Notes under the pieces: model-generated
Seen by the model: only the letters and a program-made list of their open reading frames with translations
Told to the model about the DNA's origin: nothing
Databases searched by the model: none
Program-made: the position numbers and the translations under genes
NCBI GenBank assembly: GCA_039816045.1
Contig: JBCBYB010000022.1
Coordinates: 15,880-79,879, forward strand
Length of the DNA stretch: 64,000 bases
Direction of reading: 5' to 3'
DNA from: Thermohalobaculum sp039816045
GTDB lineage: Bacteria; Pseudomonadota; Alphaproteobacteria; Rhodobacterales; Rhodobacteraceae
Shown: in pieces, positions 48,093-56,892 of the stretch
Layout of the letters: each line of letters opens with the position of its first letter
Position numbering within the stretch: the stretch's first letter is position 1

Positions 48093-48775
48093 CGGTCTGA
48101 CCGGGCATCCGTGGAGGCCAAGCGCTGTTGCGGCGTTTTCTCAGCCTCAATACCGCCGCTGTCGAGATCTTCGATATGGCGACGGAGCAGGAAGAAGGCG
48201 AACTCCGCCTCCCGCAGCTTCTCGTTAAAGAACTGCTCAAGAAAGGCGCCTTCCGCATCGCGGACCGCTTCGCCACTTCGGGAGGGGGATCTCGTGACCT
48301 GAAGGTGGAGGGAGATATCGCGCAGCGGCATGAAGAAGGCGCTCGTGAGGTCCAAGAGCTTTTGCAGCACTTCTCCGCGCTGCGGAGCCTTGACGCTCGG
48401 CATCCGGAACAGCTCGTTGATATCGCCAACCACATACGGGAACCGCAAGATCAGATTGCACCGACCGTCGGTTCCGGGTGTCGAGAGAATCTTACAGCCC
48501 AACAGACTGAGCGTGCCGAACTGCAAACGCGTATCCTCGAGGAAAATGAGGCCTGGCCTGCCGGAATGGGCCGTGACCGTCGCCTCCACGAAGCGGCGGA
48601 AATCGCCTCGCAGCGTCTCCCAAAGTGGCTTGGTTCCCCGGTCGGCGAAGGTGAGCGAGATCTCATCGGACAACACCTCGATCCGGTTGATCGAGATCAG
48701 GCCGTCATCCGTGGCCCTCAGAGCGAGGACCAACTGCGACTGGGGAGCGACCGCGATCGGTTCGAGAGAGGACAT
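48062..48775 (-). CDS. Unknown protein, paralog of the 52.4-kb gene, downstream of CheB-CheR-PAS
   Basis: A 237-residue soluble protein of a family I do not recognise. The N-terminal 150 residues are mixed alpha/beta: LVLALRATDDGLISINRIEVLSDEISLTF and GLIFLEDTRLQFGTLSLLGC. The C-terminal third is helical and charged. Residues 75-124 align without gaps to residues 76-125 of the protein at 52362-53036 with 20 of 50 identities, and the N-terminal strands also match, so the two are paralogs. It lies 76 bases downstream of the CheB-CheR-PAS gene on the same strand, with its own CtrA-like site. A signalling-partner role is inferred. Confidence 0.8.
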   Translation of the reverse strand: MSSLEPIAVAPQSQLVLALRATDDGLISINRIEVLSDEISLTFADRGTKPLWETLRGDFRRFVEATVTAHSGRPGLIFLEDTRLQFGTLSLLGCKILSTPGTDGRCNLILRFPYVVGDINELFRMPSVKAPQRGEVLQKLLDLTSAFFMPLRDISLHLQVTRSPSRSGEAVRDAEGAFLEQFFNEKLREAEFAFFLLRRHIEDLDSGGIEAEKTPQQRLASTDARSDRQEICAGGVR

Positions 48776-48822
48776 GGGGCACCGCCATCATGGAAGGATG
48801 GTGAATTGTTGCAAATTTTCCC

Positions 48823-48837
48823 TAACAGATTGTTAAC
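48823..48837. promoter_or_regulatory. CtrA-like site (one mismatch) upstream of the 48.1-kb unknown gene
   Basis: CTAA CAGATTG TTAA, one base from TTAA-N7-TTAA. It lies 48 bases upstream of the minus-strand gene at 48062-48775, within the short gap after the CheB-CheR-PAS gene. Confidence 0.5.
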
Positions 48838-48851
48838 GGCGCCCTCGCCGA

Positions 48852-51800
48852 TCAGGCACTGTCCAGCCGTCGGAATATCCCGAGCACCGCGCGATTGCGG
48901 CCTTCGTCATCGCAGCGATAGGCCCCGATGGACTGAACGGGAACCACCGAATGATCGGGCTGCAAGATGCGCGCCTCGAAAGAGAAACGCCCTTCTTCGC
49001 GAATGGTGGTCTCGAGGATCTGCCGCACCCTGTCTCGGTCCTCCTCGTGATAGAAGCCGATCGCCGTTTCCACGTCCGGCACGTACTCCTCAGGCGATAT
49101 CCCATGGATGCGGTAAACCCCGGGCGACCACTCCAGGTGTTGCGCATCCAGGTCCACGAGCCAGGACCCGATGCCTGCGACTTCCTCGACCATCGTGAGA
49201 CGCTGCTCGGCGGCCTGCAGGCGCAGATGGTCCTCGAGCCGGTCGGTGACATTGCTCAGCGCGACGTAGATGCTGTCTTGATCCGGGGTTTCACCATCGA
49301 CGCGCCACCGTTCGACCTCGTACCAGCGCGGCTTTTCATGGCGACGGAGCTGCTTGAGCTCGGTCGAGCTTTCCCAGTCCCGGTCACTCTCGAGAAAGGC
49401 GCGGTCGTCGGCGATGACCTTCTTCACCGTGTCTTCGTCGTAGATCTGTCCGATATGGATGCGCTCGGTCGTGTCTTCTTCCAAACCGAAGTGTTCGCGC
49501 GCATGGCCGCTGAGGCGGATCACGTTGCCCGCGCGATCCCGGTGCATCAGCAGCACGGGCGCATAGCGGAAGAGGTGGCCGAGTTGGCTCAGAAGCCGGG
49601 TCGTCGAAGGCGTCTCGATGAACAGCAGGGTCGCCCCGCTGATCCGCCCGCGGCTGTCGGTGAACGGCGAACAGCGCATGCTGTAGGACGTCTCGCCCGA
49701 TGTGATCTCGCCAGTGACGGCCGTGCCAAGGTGCAGGGCATTGTCGCACATTTCTGCCAAATGCGGGAACCCTGGCGGCAGGTGGCACTGGCTGATATGG
49801 GGGCGATCGTTGGGGTGGTCGAGACGGAAAAGCTCCACCGCCGCAGCGCTCGCCCGGTTCACCTGGAGCGCACTGTCGACAACCACAACCGCTGAGGGGA
49901 TAGTCTCGAGGATCGATTGCAGCTCGTCGCTGAGCTCCGCAAGCTCTGTGCCGTTGACGTGCAACTCCTCGTTCACCGTGACCAGTTCTTCGTTGGTGGA
50001 CTGCAGTTCCTCGTTGGAGGTCTCAAGCTCCTCGTTGGTGGCCTGAAGTTCCTCGTTGGTCGCCTGCAGCTCCTCATTGGTGGACTGCAACTCCTCGTTG
50101 GAGGTCTCAAGCTCCTCGATCGACTGCTGAAGCGCGTCGCGCGTTGCGGCGATCTCCCGTTCGAGGGCTTCGATCTGTTGGGTTGGGCCGAGATCCACAG
50201 CGCTCGCCGCGCGCGCCCGCTCTGGGCTGTCCGCCGACGTCTCCCAACGCCGGAACACGACAAGGCAGACATCCTCGCCCAAATCTCCAGAGGAGACGGG
50301 GAAGACCTCAAGCTGAACCGACATCCCATCGTCTGCTTCCGGTGGATGGATCCGGCCCATCCGCTTTTGTCCCTGCTTGCGGGCGACGCTGATTAACGCT
50401 CTGGCTTCGTTGGCAAGCGATGTCTTGAACATCGAGAGTGCGAGCTGCAAACGCGACGTCTCGGTCAGCGAGATGAACGGGGTCACGTCGCCGTAGACCT
50501 TGAGGATGCGATAGTCTGGGCCGACGAGCACCGCATTCGGCCCGACTGACCGGGCGAGCCCGTCGAACAACGCCTCGTTTATCTCACGGTCGCGGTCCAC
50601 CCGTGTCACCGGTTCGATCGGCACCGGACGGTGCGCCGGGGTCACCATCAGATCACCGCGCATACCGATGTCCTGTCGGCGTCCAAGCACCCGACGCCGA
50701 TAGATATGCGCCTTCTCCGAGGCCATCTTGAACAGATCATCCGCGCCGCCGACTGTTTCAGCCGTCCCGAGGAAGAGCAAACCGTTCGGCTTCAACGCAA
50801 AATGCAGCCGCGAGAGCGCCTTGGTCTGGAGCGAAGGCCCGAAATAGATCAGCAGGTTCCGGCAACAGATCAGATCGACGTTCAGGAAGGGCGGGTCCTG
50901 GCAGAGGTTATGGACCGAGAAAAGGATGACGTCCTTGACCTGATCGATCACACAGAGCCGGTCCTCACGGCGCACGAAATAGCGCCCCACCAGCTCGGGC
51001 GGGATGTCATCGCTCGCGGCAAGGGAATAGCGCCCCGCCCGCGCGATCCGAAGGGCGGCCGTGTCGATGTCTGTCGCGAAGATCTGCACCCGATCCTTGC
51101 TTAGCTCCGACGGCCCGCCAAGCGCCTCGGCCAGAAGGATCGCGATGGAATAGACCTCCTCGCCGGTCGCACAGCCGGTAAGCCAGACCCGGATCGGTTC
51201 CGGGTCCTCTCTGCGCTCCGCCACCATCTTGTCGATGAAGCTCCGCAGCGCCATGAACTCGTCCGGGTCGCGAAAGAAGCGCGTGACCGAGATCAACAGG
51301 TCCTTGAAGAGCGCATCCACCTCGCGCGGGTTGGAGCGGCAATGGGTCGTGTATTCCTGCTGGCTCTTGATGCCGAGTGCGTTCATCCGCCGCTCGATCC
51401 GGCGATGCACGGTCGTCGGTTTGTAGTCCCGAAAGTCAACGCGGGTGCGTGCGAGCAGGATTTGCAGCAGGTCCGACACCGGGTGCGTAATCTCGGTCCC
51501 GGTGCGGGCAAACTCAAAGTTCCGCGGCGAGCCCAGGATCTTCGAGAGATGAATCCCGATATCGGTCGCGCTCAGAACCAAATCGACGCAGCCTGTCTCG
51601 ACCGCCGCATTGGGCATGCCGTCGTATTTCGCCGTCTTGTCGTCCTGGGCGATCGTGATCCCGCCGGCTGCGCGAATGGCCTGAATGCCGTAAGACCCGT
51701 CCGACCCGGTGCCAGACAAGACGACGGCCACCGAACGCTCCCCGAGCGCGGCGGCCGCGCTCATGAAAAACCGGTCGACGGAGGGCTTGGGTGCCGCGAT

Positions 51801-52139
51801 CTCCTGGCTGGGCACCAGAAGATGCAGCGCTCCGTCCCGGTAGATCACGTCGTTGTTGGGCGGGGTCACATAGATGGCGTTCGGCTTCGGTACGATGCCG
51901 TCTTTCACATCCTCGACGGGGAGAAAGGTCTCGCGATCGATAAGGGTTGTGAGCAGGCTTTTGTGCTGGGGCGACATGTGCTGAAGGACCACATAGGTCG
52001 CAGCGATGTCCTGCGGCAGATTTTTCACAAGTTCGCGGATCGCTTCCAAACCGCCGGCGGACGCACCGATGCCCACCAGAAAGACCCGATCGTCGTCAGC
52101 CTCTTCCTGATCGCTGTTCTGATTGGCGATATCTGTCAT
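48852..52139 (-). CDS. CheB-CheR fusion with coiled coil and PAS domains, no kinase
   Basis: A 1095-residue cytosolic protein. Residues 18-200 are a CheB methylesterase with Ser27 (GIGASAGG), His54 (LQHMSPQH) and Asp147 (GTGSDGSYG), but no regulatory receiver. Residues 215-490 are a CheR methyltransferase (SVTRFFRDPDEF, WLTGCATGEEVYSIAI, FATDIDTAALRIAR, DLICCRNLLIYF). A coiled coil of repeated heptads (ELETSNEELQ, STNEELQATNEEL) follows, then about three PAS-type regions, the last a PAS_3 fold (GSWLVDLDAQHLEWSPGVYRIHG). Homologues often end in a histidine kinase; this one stops right after PAS. No other che genes are nearby. It is divergent from one paralog and upstream of the other. Confidence 0.92.
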   Translation of the reverse strand: MTDIANQNSDQEEADDDRVFLVGIGASAGGLEAIRELVKNLPQDIAATYVVLQHMSPQHKSLLTTLIDRETFLPVEDVKDGIVPKPNAIYVTPPNNDVIYRDGALHLLVPSQEIAAPKPSVDRFFMSAAAALGERSVAVVLSGTGSDGSYGIQAIRAAGGITIAQDDKTAKYDGMPNAAVETGCVDLVLSATDIGIHLSKILGSPRNFEFARTGTEITHPVSDLLQILLARTRVDFRDYKPTTVHRRIERRMNALGIKSQQEYTTHCRSNPREVDALFKDLLISVTRFFRDPDEFMALRSFIDKMVAERREDPEPIRVWLTGCATGEEVYSIAILLAEALGGPSELSKDRVQIFATDIDTAALRIARAGRYSLAASDDIPPELVGRYFVRREDRLCVIDQVKDVILFSVHNLCQDPPFLNVDLICCRNLLIYFGPSLQTKALSRLHFALKPNGLLFLGTAETVGGADDLFKMASEKAHIYRRRVLGRRQDIGMRGDLMVTPAHRPVPIEPVTRVDRDREINEALFDGLARSVGPNAVLVGPDYRILKVYGDVTPFISLTETSRLQLALSMFKTSLANEARALISVARKQGQKRMGRIHPPEADDGMSVQLEVFPVSSGDLGEDVCLVVFRRWETSADSPERARAASAVDLGPTQQIEALEREIAATRDALQQSIEELETSNEELQSTNEELQATNEELQATNEELETSNEELQSTNEELVTVNEELHVNGTELAELSDELQSILETIPSAVVVVDSALQVNRASAAAVELFRLDHPNDRPHISQCHLPPGFPHLAEMCDNALHLGTAVTGEITSGETSYSMRCSPFTDSRGRISGATLLFIETPSTTRLLSQLGHLFRYAPVLLMHRDRAGNVIRLSGHAREHFGLEEDTTERIHIGQIYDEDTVKKVIADDRAFLESDRDWESSTELKQLRRHEKPRWYEVERWRVDGETPDQDSIYVALSNVTDRLEDHLRLQAAEQRLTMVEEVAGIGSWLVDLDAQHLEWSPGVYRIHGISPEEYVPDVETAIGFYHEEDRDRVRQILETTIREEGRFSFEARILQPDHSVVPVQSIGAYRCDDEGRNRAVLGIFRRLDSA

Positions 52140-52282
52140 TCAACACTATTCACAGGCAACCCCCTTAGACATGGGCTCAGACAGAACGCCGATGTCAAGA
52201 CAAATTTGATCTATATTTATCAGTACGGAGAGTCAACGCCCCTTCCTATTGAACCTTTTCGAGTGTGCGCTAGGCCGGCAGT

Positions 52283-52297
52283 TTAACTGAGCATTAA
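52283..52297. promoter_or_regulatory. CtrA-type site TTAA-N7-TTAA upstream of the 52.4-kb paralog
   Basis: TTAA CTGAGCA TTAA, a perfect match, 65 bases before the plus-strand gene at 52362 and about 145 bases before the divergent CheB-CheR-PAS start. Confidence 0.68.
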
Positions 52298-52361
52298 GCG
52301 TATTTGTGGCATCCAGTCCCTCCGCGAGTATAGACGAACAGTGGCCTAACGGACAACGCAC

Positions 52362-53036
52362 ATGACCGAGCAGTCAGCAGCCCTTATGGGCGAGCATCAA
52401 GATCGCCTCGCCCTAACCCTTTGGGCTGAGGCGGACGGGACATTCTATGTCCGTGGTGTCGAGATTATGAACGGCGGGTCGCGGATGCGACTGTCGTTCC
52501 AGAAACAGAACGACATGGCGAACGTGCTGGCCAAGGATGCGCACGACCCGCTGCTCGAACTCGCGACGAAGGCGTTGTGGCACCGGGGGCTGCTGTCGCT
52601 GCCCGATCTCCGCCTGACCCTGAACAATCTGGTGCTGGCCGGCTGCCGGGTCCTGATCACGGCGGCCGAGGATGGCGCCGAGCAAATCATGATCCGTTTC
52701 CGCCACTGCTTCGGCAACCTCCTTGGGCTGTTTCGCAAGAACGTGCTGGCTCTCAACATGGCGGTCGAGGAGATCGCCGATGGCTCGGCCCGCGCGCTGG
52801 ACGAACTCTATCTCGAGGTCGCCAATTTCGGGCACCACATCGACAGCATGCTCGATGGCTCGCGGGATAGCTGCCCGATCCAGACCCACCAGAAACTTGC
52901 CGCCCTGTCCCAACGCATCCGTGAAACAGTCTTTGTGCTGAGCCAGCGGGAGCTGATACGATCCACGCGGTCGGATCCGCGGGAGGCGCTGCCGGCGGGT
53001 ACGATCCACAGCCTGAAGGCGCTCCCGAGGCACTAG
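52362..53036 (+). CDS. Unknown protein, paralog of the 48.1-kb gene, divergent from CheB-CheR-PAS
   Basis: A 224-residue soluble protein with the same N-terminal architecture as the gene at 48062-48775: LALTLWAEADGTFYVRGVEIMNGGSRMRLSF and GLLSLPDLRLTLNNLVLAGCRVL, then IMIRFRHCFGNLLGLFR. The helical C-terminal part (MAVEEIADGSARALDELYLEVANFGHHIDSML) differs more. No known domain was recognised. Having one paralog on each side of a CheB-CheR-PAS protein, both with CtrA-type sites, suggests a three-protein signalling module. Confidence 0.8.
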   Translation: MTEQSAALMGEHQDRLALTLWAEADGTFYVRGVEIMNGGSRMRLSFQKQNDMANVLAKDAHDPLLELATKALWHRGLLSLPDLRLTLNNLVLAGCRVLITAAEDGAEQIMIRFRHCFGNLLGLFRKNVLALNMAVEEIADGSARALDELYLEVANFGHHIDSMLDGSRDSCPIQTHQKLAALSQRIRETVFVLSQRELIRSTRSDPREALPAGTIHSLKALPRH

Positions 53037-53039
53037 GCC

Positions 53040-54131
53040 TTAGCCTGCGATGGTCTCGCCCTGCGACAACTGTGTGCGGAGAAGCCCTGCCGCGACCTCC
53101 GCGCCACTGAGATAGCCGATATAGCGCCCCCCCTCGTCGACCACGGCAATTGCCCCGATCGGCCCGCCCAGCATCTCTGGCATCAGTGGCAGCAGCGGCT
53201 CGTCAGGCCCAGCCGTCGCCAACGGCTGCATCGCTTCGGTCACGGACGCATCGGGCCCCGCCCCCTGCAGCGACCGCGCGAGGGCGAGGCGCGTCACCAC
53301 CCCAAGAAGCCGCCTCTCCGCATCAATCACAGGAAAGTGTTGCTGCGTTGTCGACAGCACCAACTGCCCAGCCTGGCGCAAAGTGTCGCCGGGCCTCAGC
53401 GTCGCCGCCCCCGCGATCATGGCGTTACCGACGGTGTGGGCGGCGGAGCGCTCGCGGCGCGTCTCCAACCGGCTCTCTGCATCTGCCGCGAAGAAGATGA
53501 ATACGGCGATCAGCAGCAAGAGCGGGCTGTAAAGCACACCGACAACGGCGAAGGCGACGCCAAAGACCTGCCCGATGCGCGCGGCAATCCGAGTTGCCCG
53601 CCCCCGGCTGAGACGATAAGCGAGCAGCGCGCGCAGCATGCGCCCCCCGTCCAGCGGAAAGGCCGGCAAGAGGTTGAACAGCACCAGCATGACGTTCACA
53701 CCGACCAGGCGCGCCAGAAGCGAGCCTTCCGCGCGCTCGATGGCGGCGAGATCCCCGGCGTCCAGTCGCGCGCCCAGCAGCAGGAACAACACGCCGGCGA
53801 TCACCAGATTCACCAGCGGCCCGGCGCCTGCGACCACCAGCTCATGGGTCGGGCGCTCCGGCATCCGGTCGAGCCGCGCAAGGCCTCCGATCGGCAGCAG
53901 CGTGATATCGGGCGTCCGGATCCCATAGCGCCGCGCGGCCAGAGCATGCCCCCCCTCATGCAGCGCCACGCAGAGGAAGACAAGAAGCACGAAAACCAAC
54001 CCGTCGATGGCCGCTTCGGCGCCGCCGCTTTGCCAGCTCACCCAGCCGATCCAGGCAAGCAGCAGCAGGAAAGTCACATGAATACGCAGCGCCGTGCCAC
54101 CGATGGTCGCGATCCGGAAGGACCAGGACAT
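53040..54131 (-). CDS. Site-2-type intramembrane metalloprotease with CBS domains
   Basis: A 363-residue polytopic membrane protease of the M50 family. The zinc motif is H58-E-G-G-H62 (VALHEGGHALAARRYG) and the third ligand D161 lies in LPAFPLDGGRMLRALLA. The C-terminal 140 residues are two CBS motifs (VGNAMIAGAATLRPGDTLRQAGQLVLSTTQQHFPVID and ASVTEAMQPLATAGPDEPLLPLMPEM), which usually bind adenine nucleotides. GGGAGG precedes the ATG at 54131. Site-2 proteases cleave within membranes in signalling; the target is unknown. The galE gene lies 20 bases upstream on the same strand. Confidence 0.92.
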   Translation of the reverse strand: MSWSFRIATIGGTALRIHVTFLLLLAWIGWVSWQSGGAEAAIDGLVFVLLVFLCVALHEGGHALAARRYGIRTPDITLLPIGGLARLDRMPERPTHELVVAGAGPLVNLVIAGVLFLLLGARLDAGDLAAIERAEGSLLARLVGVNVMLVLFNLLPAFPLDGGRMLRALLAYRLSRGRATRIAARIGQVFGVAFAVVGVLYSPLLLLIAVFIFFAADAESRLETRRERSAAHTVGNAMIAGAATLRPGDTLRQAGQLVLSTTQQHFPVIDAERRLLGVVTRLALARSLQGAGPDASVTEAMQPLATAGPDEPLLPLMPEMLGGPIGAIAVVDEGGRYIGYLSGAEVAAGLLRTQLSQGETIAG

Positions 54132-54151
54132 GCCGCCTCCCTTGCTCACGG

Positions 54152-55135
54152 TCAGGGGGTGGCGGCCAGCTGCCGCTCCCAAGCGAGCGCTTGTGCCACG
54201 ATCGTGTCGAGATCGTCGAGCTCCGGTTGCCAGCCGAGGGCCTGCCGGATAGTGGTCGGGTCCGCCACCAGCCCCGCCGGGTCTCCCGGTCGTCGCGCGC
54301 TCTCGATCACCTCGAAAGGCGCCCCGTGGACACGCCGGACCGCCTCTACCACTGCCCGCACGGAGTAGCCTTGGCCATAGCCGCAATTGACCGTGAGGCT
54401 CTCGCCGCCGCCCCGCAGATGGTCGAGCGCCAAGGTATGCGCCCGCGCCAGATCGCTGACGTGGATATAGTCGCGGATGCAGGTGCCATCGGGGGTCGGA
54501 TAATCCGTGCCGAAGATCTCGAGACGCGAGCGCAGCCCCAACGCCGCTTGGGCGGCCACCTTGATCAGATGCGTCGCATTCTCTGCCGATTGTCCGCTCC
54601 GCCCCTTCGGGTCGGCGCCCGCGACGTTGAAATAGCGCAAGCAGACATAGCGCAGCGCATGCGCCGTCGCGACGTCGCGCAGCATCCATTCGGTCATCAG
54701 CTTCGACGTGCCATAGGGCGAGATCGGCGCGAGGGTGCTGTCCTCCCGGATCGGGCTCTCCGCCGGATTGCCATAGACTGCGGCCGTCGAGGAAAACACG
54801 AAGCGCTCCACGCCGGCCGCCACGGCCGCCTCGATCAAGGTGCGCGAGGCGGCTGTGTTGTTGCGGTAGTACTTCAGCGGATCGCTGTGGGATTCGGGCA
54901 CGATGATCGAGCCGGCGAAATGGAAAACCGCTTCGATAGGCGTCTCGCCCAGCAGATGATCAAGCAGGGCGCGATCGGCGACATCGCCCTCGATCAGCCG
55001 CACGCCCTCGGGCACCAGGGCGCGGGAACCGGTCGAGAGATCGTCCAAAACCCACACCGTCTCGCCCCGGTCGCAGAGATCGAGCACCAGGTGGCTGCCG
55101 ATATAGCCGGCTCCGCCGGTCACAAGGATGGTCAT
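54152..55135 (-). CDS. galE: UDP-glucose 4-epimerase
   Basis: A 327-residue extended SDR enzyme interconverting UDP-glucose and UDP-galactose for surface sugars. NAD binding: LVTGGAGYIGSHLVLDLCDRGE. Catalytic residues: FSSTAAVYGNP (Ser/Thr) and SPYGTSKLMTEWML (Tyr-x3-Lys). GalE features are YFNVAGADPKGRSGQ, IFGTDYPTPDGTCIRDYIHVSDLA and NCGYGQGYSVRAV. The ATG at 55135 opens the NAD fold; the longer frame is not coding. It is probably co-transcribed with the site-2 protease gene. Confidence 0.94.
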   Translation of the reverse strand: MTILVTGGAGYIGSHLVLDLCDRGETVWVLDDLSTGSRALVPEGVRLIEGDVADRALLDHLLGETPIEAVFHFAGSIIVPESHSDPLKYYRNNTAASRTLIEAAVAAGVERFVFSSTAAVYGNPAESPIREDSTLAPISPYGTSKLMTEWMLRDVATAHALRYVCLRYFNVAGADPKGRSGQSAENATHLIKVAAQAALGLRSRLEIFGTDYPTPDGTCIRDYIHVSDLARAHTLALDHLRGGGESLTVNCGYGQGYSVRAVVEAVRRVHGAPFEVIESARRPGDPAGLVADPTTIRQALGWQPELDDLDTIVAQALAWERQLAATP

Positions 55136-55272
55136 ATGGGTCTCCCAGGTGCCCTGTGGCCCCCGCACCATAGTCGGCAGGCACAGAGTGTCGAGCATGG
55201 TGATGATAGCGCTTGCAGGGTCCACCCCGGGCGGCATAGCGTCGGCGGAACAGCGCGCCGCAGGAGTGTGCC

Positions 55273-56886
55273 ATGGAACGGTTCGACTACGTGATCATCG
55301 GCGCAGGATCCGCCGGTTCGGTGCTGGCCAATCGGCTGACGGAGAGCGGGCGGCACCGGGTGCTCCTGCTCGAGGCCGGTGGACATGACTGGCATCCCTA
55401 TATCCATCTGCCGATCGGGTATGGTCGCGTCTACTACGACGAGCGGGTAAACTGGAAGTATCTGACGGCACCGGTGCCGGGCCTCGGGGGCAAGCAAAGC
55501 TATTGGCCGCGCGGCAAGGTCTTGGGAGGCTCGTCCTCGATCAACGGCATGGTCTATGTGCGCGGGCATCCGGGAGACTTCGACGATTGGGCGGCGGTGG
55601 CTCCGGGTTGGGACTGGGACGCCGTAGAGCCCACCTTTCGCCGGATTGAGGCATGGTCGGGTCCCCCCTCCCAGGAGCGTGGCGCGCACGGACCGCTTGG
55701 GATCGCGGACATCTCAGGCGAGGTCCACGAGACCTGTCAGAACTACCTCGCGGCGGCAGAGGCTGCGGGCTTTCCCCGCAACGAGGATCACAACGGCGCG
55801 GAGATGGAGGGCGCGAGCCTCTACCAGCACACCGTTGCGGGCGGGCTTCGGGCGTCCGCGGCGCGCTGTTGGTTGCGCCCGGCGAAAAAGCGGCCGAATC
55901 TCGAGATCCGCACCTGGGCCCATGCGACCGAGATCCTGTTCGAGGGCAACCGGGCGACGGGCCTGCGCTACACCCGCGGCGGGGCGCGGCACACCGTGGC
56001 GGCCGACGTCTCGGTGATTCTCGCGGCCGGCGCCGTGGCGAGCCCGCAGCTCCTGCAGCTCTCCGGTATCGGACCGGGTGAGGCGCTGTCGGCCCAGGGG
56101 ATCGCGGTCCGCCGGGAGAGCCCCCATCTCGGCCGGCATTTGCAGGACCATCTCGGGGTCGATCACATCTTCCGTGCCCGGGTGCCGACCATGAACCAAC
56201 GCTTGCGGCCCTGGATCGGCCGGTTCCGCGCGGCACTCAAGTACCTGACCTCGCGGCGCGGGCCGCTGAGCATCGGGCTCAACCAGGCCGGCGGGTTTGT
56301 TCGCTCCGACCCGGCGCTGACGCGGCCCGATATCCAGCTCTACTACTCGCCGCTCAGCTACACCAAGGCGCCGCCGGGCACACGGCCTCTGCTGACGCCT
56401 GATCCGTTTCCCGGCTTCATGCTCGGGCACTCGCCTTGCCGCCCGACCAGCGAGGGCCATGTCCGCCTCGCAAGCGCCGATCCGTTCACCCCACCGGAGA
56501 TCCAGCCGGCATATCTCTCCACAGAAGAGGACCGGAGCCTCATGCGGCGCGGCTCTCGCCTTCTCCGCCGGATCTCGGCCCAGGCCCCGCTGGCGGAGAT
56601 CATCGAGACAGAGATGAGCCCCGGGGTCGAGACCGAGGACGACGCGGCGCTCGATGCCTTCGCCCGGGACAACGCCTGGACCGTGTTCCACCCGTGCTGC
56701 ACCTGCCGGATGGGGTCGGATCCCGCGGCATCGGTGGTCGACCCGCGGCTCCGCTTGCACGGGGCGGAGGGGCTGCGGGTCGTGGATGCGTCCGTGTTCC
56801 CCAACATCACCTCTGGCAACATCAACGCGCCGGTTCTGATGCTGGCCGAGCGGGCCGCCGAGATGATCCTGGAGGACGCGGCCTGA
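55273..56886 (+). CDS. GMC-family FAD oxidoreductase (choline dehydrogenase-like)
   Basis: A 537-residue flavoprotein. FAD fold: YVIIGAGSAGSVLANRLTE. GMC signatures: WPRGKVLGGSSSINGMVYVRGHPGDFDDW and ASPQLLQLSGIGP. The active-site pair is the His in VFHPCCTCRMG and the Asn in SGNINAPVLMLAERAAEMI. Such enzymes oxidise alcohols, including choline and alkyl or polyethylene glycols. No betaine operon is present, so BetA is not assigned. It is divergent from galE and convergent with the AhpD-like gene, six bases away. Confidence 0.92.
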   Translation: MERFDYVIIGAGSAGSVLANRLTESGRHRVLLLEAGGHDWHPYIHLPIGYGRVYYDERVNWKYLTAPVPGLGGKQSYWPRGKVLGGSSSINGMVYVRGHPGDFDDWAAVAPGWDWDAVEPTFRRIEAWSGPPSQERGAHGPLGIADISGEVHETCQNYLAAAEAAGFPRNEDHNGAEMEGASLYQHTVAGGLRASAARCWLRPAKKRPNLEIRTWAHATEILFEGNRATGLRYTRGGARHTVAADVSVILAAGAVASPQLLQLSGIGPGEALSAQGIAVRRESPHLGRHLQDHLGVDHIFRARVPTMNQRLRPWIGRFRAALKYLTSRRGPLSIGLNQAGGFVRSDPALTRPDIQLYYSPLSYTKAPPGTRPLLTPDPFPGFMLGHSPCRPTSEGHVRLASADPFTPPEIQPAYLSTEEDRSLMRRGSRLLRRISAQAPLAEIIETEMSPGVETEDDAALDAFARDNAWTVFHPCCTCRMGSDPAASVVDPRLRLHGAEGLRVVDASVFPNITSGNINAPVLMLAERAAEMILEDAA

Positions 56887-56892
56887 GCCGGA

